Below are positions 1 through 6,147 of a stretch of 18,148 bases of DNA, piece by piece. The position numbers and the translations under genes were made by a program. The notes under the pieces are model-generated. The model was not told where the DNA came from, made no database searches, and worked only from the letters and a program-made list of their open reading frames with translations. The DNA lies in assembly GCA_020721745.1 (NCBI GenBank), contig DYMC01000023.1, positions 1 to 18,148 on the forward strand, given 5' to 3'. How positions within the stretch are numbered: position 1 is the stretch's first letter; the number at the start of each line of letters is the position of its first letter. Source of the stretch: Lentisphaera sp. Lineage in GTDB: Bacteria > Verrucomicrobiota > Lentisphaeria > Victivallales > GWF2-50-93.

Positions 1-5
1 TTTAC

Positions 6-40
6 AAAAGTCAAGCCCCCCACTTTATCTTTTTTCTATC
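6..40. repeat. Dispersed repeat, copy 1 (partner at 14600-14633)
   Basis: The stretch begins AAAAGTCAAG, continues with a C-run, and ends in a 17-nt block (24-40, TTTATCTTTTTTCTATC). The same two blocks in the same order and at nearly the same spacing occur at 14600-14633. Both copies lie in AT-rich intergenic DNA beyond the 3' end of a minus-strand gene. Function is unknown; part of the match is low-complexity T-rich sequence. Confidence 0.5.
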
Positions 41-102
41 TTTGACCCCAAAAGGAGAAAGCAATGCCTCTCTTTCAAAATTGCATTTATAGTCGCGAAT
101 TT

Positions 103-1023
103 TCACCTCTTTTTTCCTCTTTTTAAAGCATTGGCATTTAGTGACCTTTCAAAATAATCGTCCAGTAGTTCAAGCCCGTATTCCTCCGCTATTTTCATGG
201 CAGTTCTTTTTTCGCTTTGGCTGTATATTAGCGCGGAGCCAATATTTGGCGGAATCTCAATTTTGACCTCATCTCCGTATTTTTTTTCGATATCATCAAA
301 TTTCTCCTGATTGAAGTCCAGATGGACAATAATTCTGTCGAGATTTATTTTTGCCTTTACTACGGGGTGATAGCGGTCAGTTATTGCAAGCGGTCGCCCC
401 AAAGGATTTAAAATGCCCCCTCCATGAAACTGCAATGCGGAAACAAAAAATGACCGGCATTCATATGCCCATAGTTCCTGCATGAGTCCACCATGATACA
501 TGCTGGGGAACACTATAATATCCGGCTTCATTTTTGCATACTGTTTCCGAATGTCTTCAAAATTCAGATCGAAGCATATTATTCCGCCCAGTCTGCCGAT
601 TTCGCTGTCCACGCAAAGAGCGCCAAGTCCGGGAGAAGTTCCAGATTCAATCTCTCCAATTGTCAAATTGGTCTTGTGATAGACCCCGATAATTTTTCCG
701 CCCGGTGATATGAAGGCAATGGAATTGTATGTCCGTCCGTTTTCGACAAGTTTTATGGAGCCGGCGACATGGCAGCCCTCAGCGACAGCGAAACTCTTGT
801 AAAGATCAAGCAAGGGGCCTCCATCATTTATATCTTCCGCGTCCTCTATTTTTTGTGCAATCGCCTCTATCCCCTCTGAAAAAACGACAAGATTCAAGCC
901 ATAGCCTTTTAAACTGTCCAACTTTTTGGCAGTTTCTTTCAAAACCATCTTACGTGCATCTTTTTGACCGCGAAGATATTCCTGCTCAAAAAGCACTGAT
1001 GCTACATTTACATATTTAGACAT
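103..1023 (-). CDS. Carbon-nitrogen hydrolase (nitrilase superfamily)
   Basis: This 306-residue protein is a cytoplasmic amidase-like enzyme of the nitrilase superfamily, which hydrolyses non-peptide C-N bonds through a Glu-Lys-Cys triad. The triad is visible as Glu50 (VVFSEG), Lys117 (VYHKTNL) and Cys150 (GGIICFDLNF), and the length suits a single-domain member with a short C-terminal tail. The substrate cannot be told from sequence: N-carbamoyl amides, omega-amides and aliphatic amides are all possible. The start has a GAGAG purine tract just upstream. The gene is clearly more AT-rich than the core genes further right, which may mean acquisition from elsewhere. A stub resembling the C-terminus of a Gfo/Idh oxidoreductase ends 63 bp upstream on the same strand, so this was probably the second gene of a catabolic operon whose first gene is lost. 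The family call is firm; the substrate is unknown. Confidence 0.9.
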   Translation of the reverse strand: MSKYVNVASVLFEQEYLRGQKDARKMVLKETAKKLDSLKGYGLNLVVFSEGIEAIAQKIEDAEDINDGGPLLDLYKSFAVAEGCHVAGSIKLVENGRTYNSIAFISPGGKIIGVYHKTNLTIGEIESGTSPGLGALCVDSEIGRLGGIICFDLNFEDIRKQYAKMKPDIIVFPSMYHGGLMQELWAYECRSFFVSALQFHGGGILNPLGRPLAITDRYHPVVKAKINLDRIIVHLDFNQEKFDDIEKKYGDEVKIEIPPNIGSALIYSQSEKRTAMKIAEEYGLELLDDYFERSLNANALKRGKKR

Positions 1024-1080
1024 TTTCTCTCTCTTTCTTTTTGTGTTGGGTTACGAAGGCATTTGTTAAAACGTTGTTTT

Positions 1081-1109
1081 TTTAAATTACAATTCCTCAA
1101 TTTTGACAA
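1081..1109 (-). promoter_or_regulatory. Possible promoter for the nitrilase-family gene
   Basis: On the minus strand TTGTCA (1104-1109) and TTTAAA (1081-1086) are separated by exactly 17 nt and lie about 60 nt before the start codon. The match to a housekeeping -35/-10 pair is only moderate. It overlaps the end of the oxidoreductase remnant, so it may be a promoter recruited after the original operon was broken. Confidence 0.3.
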
Positions 1110-1194
1110 TCCGCCTTTCTTTCGCGGATTTTATGGCCGCAAACGCAATCCGTGTTGCCATGACGGCATCATTAACTGGTAGGAATTTTGATTT
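1087..1194 (-). pseudogene. C-terminal remnant of a Gfo/Idh/MocA-type oxidoreductase
   Basis: Reading the minus strand from 1194 gives 35 codons ending in TAA (1087-1089), with two in-frame TGA codons directly upstream (1195-1200). The peptide contains PVNDAVMATRIAFAAIKSAK followed by ERRIVKIEEL. This resembles the final helix and strand of Gfo/Idh/MocA dehydrogenases, where an A-x-x-A-x-x-A-x-x-S-x-x helix precedes a short R-I-V-x-L end. There is no start codon or Rossmann domain, so only the tail of a gene remains. It lies 63 bp upstream of the nitrilase-family gene in the same orientation. The family call rests on a short stretch recognised by eye and could be wrong. Confidence 0.45.
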
Positions 1195-1275
1195 TCATCA
1201 TGCCGCACAATATATGCGGAGAAAGCAAAAATCAAGTGTAAAATGCGAAAAGGGGCAGGGGTTTCTTCGGGAAAT

Positions 1276-1320
1276 GCCTTCCTCCCCTGCTTCGCCTGCC
1301 GGAGCGGGGGGGAGGAAGGC
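1276..1320. repeat. Long GC-rich hairpin
   Basis: GCCTTCCTCCCC (1276-1287) pairs perfectly with GGGGAGGAAGGC (1309-1320). An inner stem GCTTCG/CGGAGC (one G-T pair) closes on a CCTGC loop. There is no T-run on either side, so a terminator role is unlikely. The right arm shares the 14-mer GCGGGGGGGAGGAA with the hairpin at 1694-1718. The two copies lie on either side of the transposase remnant. Confidence 0.6.
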
Positions 1321-1401
1321 GGGATTCGAACGGGAAAGACAAAATTCTGCTGAAAAATAGCCTTAACAGCCCAGACTTCTCCTGTTCCGGTTTCATTCGG
1401 T

Positions 1402-1593
1402 TTATCGGAACTTTGCCAGGAACTCCTCTATAGGAACGCATCTGCGCCCGAAGGGGATTGCGGGAGGCTGCAACGGCGGCCTTCTCGGCTCATCCTCTTT
1501 CCATATGCCGCAATGACGCAGTATTTCCTCGATTACGTCCGCCTGATCTTTTCTCTCGATAAATGCGACAATCTTCAGTCTCTTTCGAGTTTT
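1402..1593 (-). pseudogene. C-terminal remnant of a transposase (IS91/IS801-like)
   Basis: The minus strand encodes about 60 residues including LKIVAFIERKD, VIEEILRHCGIW and a proline-rich tail (RRPPLQPPAIP). From memory this matches the C-terminal end of the Y2-type (IS91/IS801) transposases, where a 'R-I-I-x-F-I-x-x-P-x-V-I-x-x-I-L-x-H-L-G' segment precedes a Pro-rich tail. Everything expected upstream, namely the zinc-finger region and the tyrosine catalytic domain, is missing. The open frame upstream of about 1593 reads through a GC-rich hairpin and has no family character. I read this as a dead fragment left by an old insertion. Confidence in 'transposase' is moderate because so little remains. 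Confidence 0.5.
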
Positions 1594-1693
1594 GAGTGGG
1601 TGATGCAAGAATCGAATATGGCTGGAAAGAACGTTTGAAGACTTGTCCGCCAATCCTGTCGTTGGACTAGAAATGTGAGCGATTTTTTTGAGC

Positions 1694-1718
1694 CCTCCCC
1701 CTCCTTGCGGGGGGGAGG
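1694..1718. repeat. GC-rich hairpin sharing a 14-mer with 1276-1320
   Basis: CCTCCCCC (1694-1701) pairs with GGGGGAGG (1711-1718) around a TCCTTGCGG loop. It contains GCGGGGGGGAGGAA (1707-1720), which is identical to 1304-1317. Short C-run/G-run hairpins of this kind are often dispersed in repeat-rich intergenic DNA. Confidence 0.55.
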
Positions 1719-1741
1719 AAAACATAGCTCAAAAAAAAGTG

Positions 1742-1775
1742 AGTCGCGTGACCGCGTTAGGCGCGGAACGCGACT
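1742..1775. repeat. REP-like palindrome
   Basis: AGTCGCGT (1742-1749) pairs with ACGCGACT (1768-1775). Inside it CCGCG (1752-1756) pairs with CGCGG (1762-1766) around TTAGG. The stem totals 13 base pairs with a small internal loop. The shape and size resemble REP/palindromic-unit elements. No T-run follows it, so it is not an obvious terminator. Confidence 0.6.
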
Positions 1776-1794
1776 TCACGCGGTGGACGACCTC

Positions 1795-2226
1795 TTCCCT
1801 TCCGGACGGCATTGGAGCATCATGCAGATCGAATATGCTACCGACATCATCTTTAGGCGCCAAGAGGATCTCGCTCCGCTCTACGAGTCCATCAGAATGC
1901 GCGCTATCCAGGAAGTAAAAATGAACGATATATTGCGCATTGAGACAACGACAAACGATGTCTCGTTTTTCAAACACCGCCGGAAGGTGGAACACAGGGG
2001 AGGCGGCTCCAGCATGAAGAACGCCCCGGTAAAGAAGACCATCCACAGTCTCGGTATCATCCTGGAACTGCTGGAAGACTCGAACTGGCGGTATGTGTCC
2101 TTTATCTCCCGTCTCGAAGACGATTCCAGAGGCAGGAAGGAGCTCGGTAAAGTCACACGCAAGGTGGAGGATGCCGGCGGACAGCAGCACCGCGGCATCA
2201 ACTTCTTCCTCAAGGAGGATATCTAG
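1795..2226 (+). pseudogene. Internally deleted fragment of a conserved, often multicopy protein
   Basis: The frame is open but has no convincing start with a ribosome-binding site. Recognisable segments are HWSIMQIEYATDIIF and DLAPLYESI near the beginning, then LRIETTTNDVSFFKHRRKVE and KNAPVKKTIHSLG. In the large family I recall with these motifs, several dozen residues lie between the first pair and the second; here they are separated by only about a dozen residues. That suggests an in-frame deletion in addition to loss of both ends. I cannot name a function. My recollection is of an uncharacterised, repeated protein associated with mobile DNA, and the surroundings (transposase remnant, palindromes) agree. 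It could in principle be expressed from the ATG at 1822. Confidence 0.45.
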
Positions 2227-2303
2227 CCCAAATTTCGCGCCCTAAAAAATAAGATTGTTGATTATCAACGACTTGCAACTTGGAAAACGAAGAAATTTGG
2301 GCT
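2225..2303. repeat. 13-bp inverted repeat, 79-bp unit
   Basis: TAGCCCAAATTTC (2225-2237) is the exact inverse complement of GAAATTTGGGCTA (2291-2303). A smaller palindrome, GTTGATTATCAAC, sits in the middle. The left arm overlaps the stop codon of the deleted fragment ending at 2226. It may be a MITE-like unit or part of an RNA leader for the response regulator gene. Confidence 0.6.
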
Positions 2304-2305
2304 AA

Positions 2306-2333
2306 AGCCCGTTTTTCCCGCGAAAAACGGGCT
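2306..2333. repeat. Perfect 12-bp hairpin upstream of the response regulator
   Basis: AGCCCGTTTTTC (2306-2317) pairs perfectly with GAAAAACGGGCT (2322-2333) around a CCGC loop. No T-run follows it on either strand. Its left arm can alternatively pair with the end of the preceding inverted repeat (GGGCT-AA-AGCCC, 2299-2310), giving competing folds. Confidence 0.65.
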
Positions 2334-2408
2334 ACGGATTGGCATGGCATATGCTACAGAGCCGTAGGCATGCTTGATTTCGATGGGTTGAAAAAAGAGG
2401 GCCGCCCG

Positions 2409-2810
2409 ATGATACTGCTGTTCGAGGACAACAGAGACCTTGCCTTTTTGATGAAGCGCCTGTTTTCCGCCGCGCTCGGGACGGGTTGCGTCGTCTGCAG
2501 CAGGGAGCAGGATGCCGAAAGCGAAGTGTTCTCCGGCAACGTGGACATGATAGTCAGCGATCTGAATATCTTCGGGAAAAGCGAGGGTGTCGAGTTCATC
2601 CGCAGGATACGCAAGGTGATGCCTTTCACGTGTCCGCCAATAGTCGTATACACCGGAATGGACCCCGAGAGCGGGGATTACGACGAGGCCCGCTCCCTTT
2701 CGGACGCCGTATACGAGAAGGGAGAAACATCCATAAGCGAGCTCTGCGGCAGGATAAAACGCATCTTCTCGTCGGGATACGCCTCCAAACCGAATATTCC
2801 CCAGAGGTAA
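2409..2810 (+). CDS. Single-domain response regulator (REC only)
   Basis: The product is a 133-residue phosphoacceptor receiver domain with no output domain, so it would act by protein-protein contact or as a phosphate relay or sink. Receiver landmarks are present: an acidic pair (LLFEDN) after the first strand, the phosphoacceptor Asp in MIVSDLNIFG, the Thr in VVYTGMD, and the Lys in VYEKGE. The start at 2409 is preferred over upstream ATGs because AGAGGG lies 7 nt before it and the receiver fold begins at MILLFED. The open frame upstream runs through the hairpin at 2306-2333 and has no domain character. No histidine kinase is nearby, so it is an orphan. Inverted repeats lie on both sides, and the downstream one includes its stop codon. 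The domain call is strong; the partner and output are unknown. Confidence 0.85.
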   Translation: MILLFEDNRDLAFLMKRLFSAALGTGCVVCSREQDAESEVFSGNVDMIVSDLNIFGKSEGVEFIRRIRKVMPFTCPPIVVYTGMDPESGDYDEARSLSDAVYEKGETSISELCGRIKRIFSSGYASKPNIPQR

Positions 2811-2937
2811 TTGCAAAACTCTTTTCGCGGGCATGGCTCCGAGGCCCTTTGGGCTCGGGATCTCACGAGAGGGGACGCTCCCCGATGCCCTATCGGGAGC
2901 GGGATCACGAGACTTGCGCGTCCGTAGTTTTGCAATT
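2809..2937. repeat. Structured 129-bp inverted-repeat element
   Basis: AATTGCAAAACT (2809-2820) and AGTTTTGCAATT (2926-2937) are perfect 12-bp inverse complements at the ends. Between them are two further hairpins, one of the CCGAGGCCC...GGGCTCGG type near 2841-2861 and one around CGCTCCCCGAT/ATCGGGAGCG near 2876-2901. The left arm overlaps the TAA stop of the response regulator. The architecture resembles a MITE or a compound palindromic element; no open frame lies inside. Confidence 0.6.
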
Positions 2938-3099
2938 GGCTCATTCACAAAAAATCAATATTTTCCCAGTCATGAGTCGGGCTCCCTGTAGATGTTTCCC
3001 AGTCCGGTTCCGGCCTCAAGCCTTTGCCATGCATGGTCTGCAATGTGCGTTGAATATATTTACAGAAAAGACAATTGAGGAACTTATGATGAATGCGTG

Positions 3100-3124
3100 T
3101 GGGTGTCTGCAGACCCCATTTTTT
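3100..3124 (+). terminator. Rho-independent terminator candidate
   Basis: TGGG-GTC (3100-3107, with T3104 bulged) pairs with GAC-CCCA (3112-3118) across a TGCA loop and is followed at once by six T residues. It would end a plus-strand transcript coming from the response regulator or from a small RNA upstream. It lies before the candidate gltA promoter. Confidence 0.55.
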
Positions 3125-3225
3125 GTATTTTTTTGTGGATGATAAATCCTCCTGGGCCAAGGGGATTTAGTTTCAAAAGGCCGTGGTGTCGCTGCAGATA
3201 ATTCGACTTTTTCCAGTTCCCTTCC

Positions 3226-3254
3226 TTGACTTTTGTCTTTTTCCCGATTTATTT
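3226..3254 (+). promoter_or_regulatory. Candidate gltA promoter
   Basis: TTGACT (3226-3231) is a 5/6 match to the housekeeping -35. A 17-nt spacer leads to TTATTT (3249-3254), a fair -10. The start codon is 66 nt further on. It lies downstream of the terminator-like hairpin at 3100-3124. Confidence 0.45.
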
Positions 3255-3320
3255 TCACGCACTTGCAGAGTTTGATGCATGATTAAACGCATGTAATGCA
3301 ATGAGACAGGAGATTCGACG

Positions 3321-4628
3321 ATGGAAGGATTATACGTGAGAAAGGGCGAGGCCGAGCTCAAGCTTCCGGAAAAGACCATCAGGATACCGATCTACGAAGG
3401 CAGCGAAGGGGAGAGGGGATTCGACATCTCCGCTCTGCGCAAGGAGACCGGATACATAACCTACGACCCGGGGCTCGTGAACACGGGGGCCTGCGACAGC
3501 CAGATAACATATATAAACGGGGAAAAGGGGATTCTCCGCCATCGCGGATACGACATCGAGGATCTCGCCGAGAACTGCTACTTCCTCGAGGTGGCATACC
3601 TCCTGATACACGGCAAGCTTCCGAGCAAGAGGGAATACAACGCATTCTCGGATCTCATGAACAGGAATTCCATGATACACGAGGACATGCACAACTTCTT
3701 CAGGAACTATCCGGAGGGGGCCCACCCCATGGCCGTCCTCTCCGCAATGGTCGTGTCTCTGTCCTCTTTCTATCCGGAGATGGAGAACCCCGTCGCTAAC
3801 GAGGACATGGACATGACGGTCACCCGCCTTTTGTCCAAGTTGCGCACGATAGCGGCCTTCTCCTACAAGAAGTCGGTCGGGGAGCCATTCGTCTATCCCA
3901 GCCACAAATACACGTATTGCGAGAACTTTCTGAACATGATGTTCAGTTCGCCGGTCAGCGACTACAAGCCGGACCCCGTAGCCGTCCGCGCCTTGAACCT
4001 CTACCTGACCATCCATGCCGACCACGAGCAGAACTGCTCGACATCCGTGGTGAGATTCGTCGGAAGCGCCGGAAGCAACCTCTACGCCTCGATATCCGCC
4101 GGAATCTGCGCCCTCTGGGGGCCTCTCCACGGTGGAGCCAACGAGGCAGTGGTGAACATGATAGAAGGTGCGATACGCGACAAGCTTTCACCGGAGTCGC
4201 TGATCGCCAAGGCCAAGGACAAGGCATCGAAGTTCAGGCTGATGGGCTTCGGGCACCGTGTCTACAAGGCCTACGATCCGCGTGCGAAAATCGCAAAGAG
4301 GACATGCAAGAAGCTTCTCGAGAAGCTTGGCAGCAGCAAGGATCCTATATTCGAGTATGCCATGGAACTCGAGGACAAGGCCCTCAAGGACCAGTATTTC
4401 GTGGATAAGAATCTCTATCCCAATGTTGACTTCTACACGGGGATCGGCTATCGCGCGATGGGAATACCCACGAGCATGTTCACCGTGCTCTTTGCGCTCG
4501 GGCGGCTTCCAGGCTGGATAGCCCAGTGGCTGGAGATGCGCGACAGCAAGGCGCAGAAGATCGGGCGTCCGCGCCAGATATACACAGGTCCGCTCAAGAA
4601 GGAATTCGTTCCGTTGGACAAGCGATAG
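3321..4628 (+). CDS. gltA: Citrate synthase (type II)
   Basis: Citrate synthase condenses oxaloacetate and acetyl-CoA to citrate, the entry step of the TCA cycle, in the cytoplasm. At 435 residues the protein has the usual size of the hexameric bacterial type. The active site is visible as His270 (GPLHGGAN), His312 (GFGHRVYK) and Asp370 (PNVDFYTG), with the conserved HADHEQNCST block at 232-241 and GILRHRGYDIEDLAE at 70-84. The start ATG has ACAGGAGA ending 7 nt upstream and follows a plausible promoter, so it appears monocistronic. It converges on pgk with 110 bp between the stops and no convincing terminator there, only a GGCGCC/GGCGCC stem without a T-run. The call is secure. Confidence 0.97.
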   Translation: MEGLYVRKGEAELKLPEKTIRIPIYEGSEGERGFDISALRKETGYITYDPGLVNTGACDSQITYINGEKGILRHRGYDIEDLAENCYFLEVAYLLIHGKLPSKREYNAFSDLMNRNSMIHEDMHNFFRNYPEGAHPMAVLSAMVVSLSSFYPEMENPVANEDMDMTVTRLLSKLRTIAAFSYKKSVGEPFVYPSHKYTYCENFLNMMFSSPVSDYKPDPVAVRALNLYLTIHADHEQNCSTSVVRFVGSAGSNLYASISAGICALWGPLHGGANEAVVNMIEGAIRDKLSPESLIAKAKDKASKFRLMGFGHRVYKAYDPRAKIAKRTCKKLLEKLGSSKDPIFEYAMELEDKALKDQYFVDKNLYPNVDFYTGIGYRAMGIPTSMFTVLFALGRLPGWIAQWLEMRDSKAQKIGRPRQIYTGPLKKEFVPLDKR

Positions 4629-4738
4629 AGAAAAGGCGGCGCCGGAGCCGAATGGCGCCAAGTCAAGGCGCACAAACAGCCCACGCTGAAGCTGTGAACT
4701 CCAACAAAGAATTTCTCTTCCTGCGGTTGCGGAAAAAC

Positions 4739-5953
4739 TCAGAGGTCGTTGAGCGCCTTGAGCCCGGGGAGTTCCTTCCCCTCGAGGAGTTCGAGCGATG
4801 CTCCGCCGCCGGTTGATATGTGTGTCATCTTTTCGGCAAGTCCGCTTTGGTTCACCGCTGCGACGGAGTCTCCTCCGCCGATGATGCTCAGCGCGCCGGA
4901 GTTGGCGACGGCCTTGCATACGCCGAGGGTGCCTTTCGCGAAGTTTGGCATTTCGAAGCAGCCCATGGGGCCGTTCCAGACGACGGTCTTTGCCTTGGAT
5001 ATCGCCTCGCTGAACTCGGCTACGGCTTTCGGGCCGATGTCAAGCGCCATCCAGCCTTCCGGTATGTCCTGTCCGACTGTCTTTACCTGGGCGGCGTTGT
5101 CGAACTTGTCCGCGGCGATGTTGTCGCAGGGCAGGAGGAGCTTCACCTTCTTGGCCGCCGCCTCGTCCATTATCTCCTTCGCCGTCCCGAGCAGTTCCTG
5201 TTCGCAGAGGGATTTTCCAATCTGATGCCCCTGTGCCTTGAGGAAGGTGTAGGCCATTCCGCCGCCGATCACGAGCACATCCACCTTCTGTATCAGTGCC
5301 TTGAGGACGGCGAGCTTGTCCGAGACTTTTGCTCCGCCGATTATGGCGACGAAGGGCTTCTGCGGGTTCGCGACCGCGTCACCGAGATATTTTATCTCCT
5401 TCTCCATGAGGAATCCCGCCACTGACACAGGCACGTGCCTGCAGATCTTCGCGGTGGAGCCGTGGGAGCGGTGGGCTGTCCCGAAGGCGTCGTTCACATA
5501 GATGTCGCCCAGCTTCGCGAGTTCCTTCGCGAATGTGTCGGCCTTCGCCTTGTCCTCTTCGGTCTTGGCCTTCATGTCCTCTTCCTTGTGGAAGCGGGTG
5601 TTCTCGCAGATCATGATCTCGCCCGGCTTGAGAGACTGCGCCTTCGCCACGGTCGCGGCGCCTATGCAGTCGTCCGCGAAGAGCACCGGTTTGCCGATGA
5701 GCTTTGACAGGACATCAACCGTGGGGCGCAGGCTGAACTCGGGCTTCACAGCCCCGTCCGGACGGCCCAGATGGCTCAGGAGGACGAGGGATGCCCCTTT
5801 GTCCGAGATATATTTGATTGTCGGCAGGGCGGCTTTGATGCGGGTGTCGTCCTTCACCTTGCCCTCTTTTACAGGCACGTTGAAGTCCACCCTCATGACG
5901 ACCTTTCTTCCCTTCAGCTCGATGTCCCTCACGCTCTTCTTCTTGAAGTTCAT
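4739..5953 (-). CDS. pgk: Phosphoglycerate kinase
   Basis: Phosphoglycerate kinase catalyses ADP-dependent phosphoryl transfer from 1,3-bisphosphoglycerate in glycolysis, reversible in gluconeogenesis. The 404-residue product shows RVDFNVP (21-27), HLGRP (61-65), NDAFGTAHRSH (154-164), IGGGDSVAA and the C-terminal STGGGASLELLEG nucleotide-site loop, so both lobes are complete. The frame is open upstream to 6067, but the start at 5953 is clear: AGGAGA sits 6 nt before it and the family N-terminus begins there (MNFKKKSVRD). It stands alone, without the gap or tpi genes often found beside it, and is divergent from mraZ. Its leader contains a tiny stem (GCGTT/AACGC, 6026-6037) followed on the minus strand by ten T residues; the stem is probably too short to terminate well. 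Confidence 0.96.
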   Translation of the reverse strand: MNFKKKSVRDIELKGRKVVMRVDFNVPVKEGKVKDDTRIKAALPTIKYISDKGASLVLLSHLGRPDGAVKPEFSLRPTVDVLSKLIGKPVLFADDCIGAATVAKAQSLKPGEIMICENTRFHKEEDMKAKTEEDKAKADTFAKELAKLGDIYVNDAFGTAHRSHGSTAKICRHVPVSVAGFLMEKEIKYLGDAVANPQKPFVAIIGGAKVSDKLAVLKALIQKVDVLVIGGGMAYTFLKAQGHQIGKSLCEQELLGTAKEIMDEAAAKKVKLLLPCDNIAADKFDNAAQVKTVGQDIPEGWMALDIGPKAVAEFSEAISKAKTVVWNGPMGCFEMPNFAKGTLGVCKAVANSGALSIIGGGDSVAAVNQSGLAEKMTHISTGGGASLELLEGKELPGLKALNDL

Positions 5954-6084
5954 ATCTGTTCTCCTCTTCATTGATTTATAAATCTGCAGCGGACTGGAAT
6001 CTACATCCGGAAAGGAAAAAAAAAAGCGTTCTAACGCAAATTCGGATAGCTTCAAATATTTTTTCATTTTTTTTGTTTCGGCGC

Positions 6085-6113
6085 TTGAAATATATAGGTT
6101 GAGAAAATATCTT
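6085..6113 (+). promoter_or_regulatory. mraZ (dcw operon) promoter
   Basis: TTGAAA (6085-6090) and TATCTT (6108-6113) are separated by exactly 17 nt, a good housekeeping promoter. Transcription would start near 6120 and leave a leader of about 28 nt before the GTG start of mraZ. AGGT repeats overlap the spacer and the start region. Confidence 0.6.
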
Positions 6114-6140
6114 TTAGGTGTATTTAGGTTTAAAAAGGAG
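6095..6140 (+). promoter_or_regulatory. Candidate MraZ operator: AGGT-type direct repeats
   Basis: TAGGTT (6095-6100), TAGGTG (6115-6120), TAGGTT (6125-6130) and AAGGAG (6135-6140) place their GG pairs at 6097, 6117, 6127 and 6137, that is at steps of 20, 10 and 10 bp. MraZ proteins are known to bind short G-containing direct repeats in 10-bp register in their own promoter. The last unit doubles as the ribosome-binding site of mraZ. The operator role is inferred from spacing and position. Confidence 0.5.
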
Positions 6141-6147
6141 AAAACAG

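Larger units (their letters stand above)
2938..3320. other. Intergenic region between the response regulator element and gltA
   Basis: No coding region is supported here. Visible items are a 10-bp direct repeat TTTCCCAGTC (2962-2971 and 2995-3004), a perfect palindrome CCATGCATGG near 3028-3037, a plus-strand terminator-like hairpin (3100-3124) and a candidate gltA promoter (3226-3254). Together these suggest that one transcript ends and a new one starts. Confidence 0.5.

Noticed and set aside
1318..1334. T-arm-like sequence CGTTCGAATCCCGCC on the minus strand, suggesting a tRNA
   Set aside because: The bases before the loop (CCC) cannot pair with the CCCGC after it, and no anticodon or acceptor stem can be drawn around it.
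1103..1360. 85-codon plus-strand open frame
   Set aside because: It crosses the oxidoreductase remnant in the opposite strand and a GC-rich hairpin, with no ribosome-binding site or family features.
2486..3142. 218-codon plus-strand open frame crossing the response regulator and the inverted-repeat element
   Set aside because: Arg-rich shadow of the receiver gene that runs through palindromic DNA; no start signal or domain.
3330..4130. 266-codon open frame antisense to gltA
   Set aside because: It is the mirror of a clear citrate synthase gene and shows low-complexity, His/Arg/Val-rich translation without any domain.
4629..4738. Terminator between convergent gltA and pgk
   Set aside because: Only a GGCGCC/GGCGCC stem and a weak TTCC/GGAA stem are visible, neither followed by a T-run, so no terminator is annotated.
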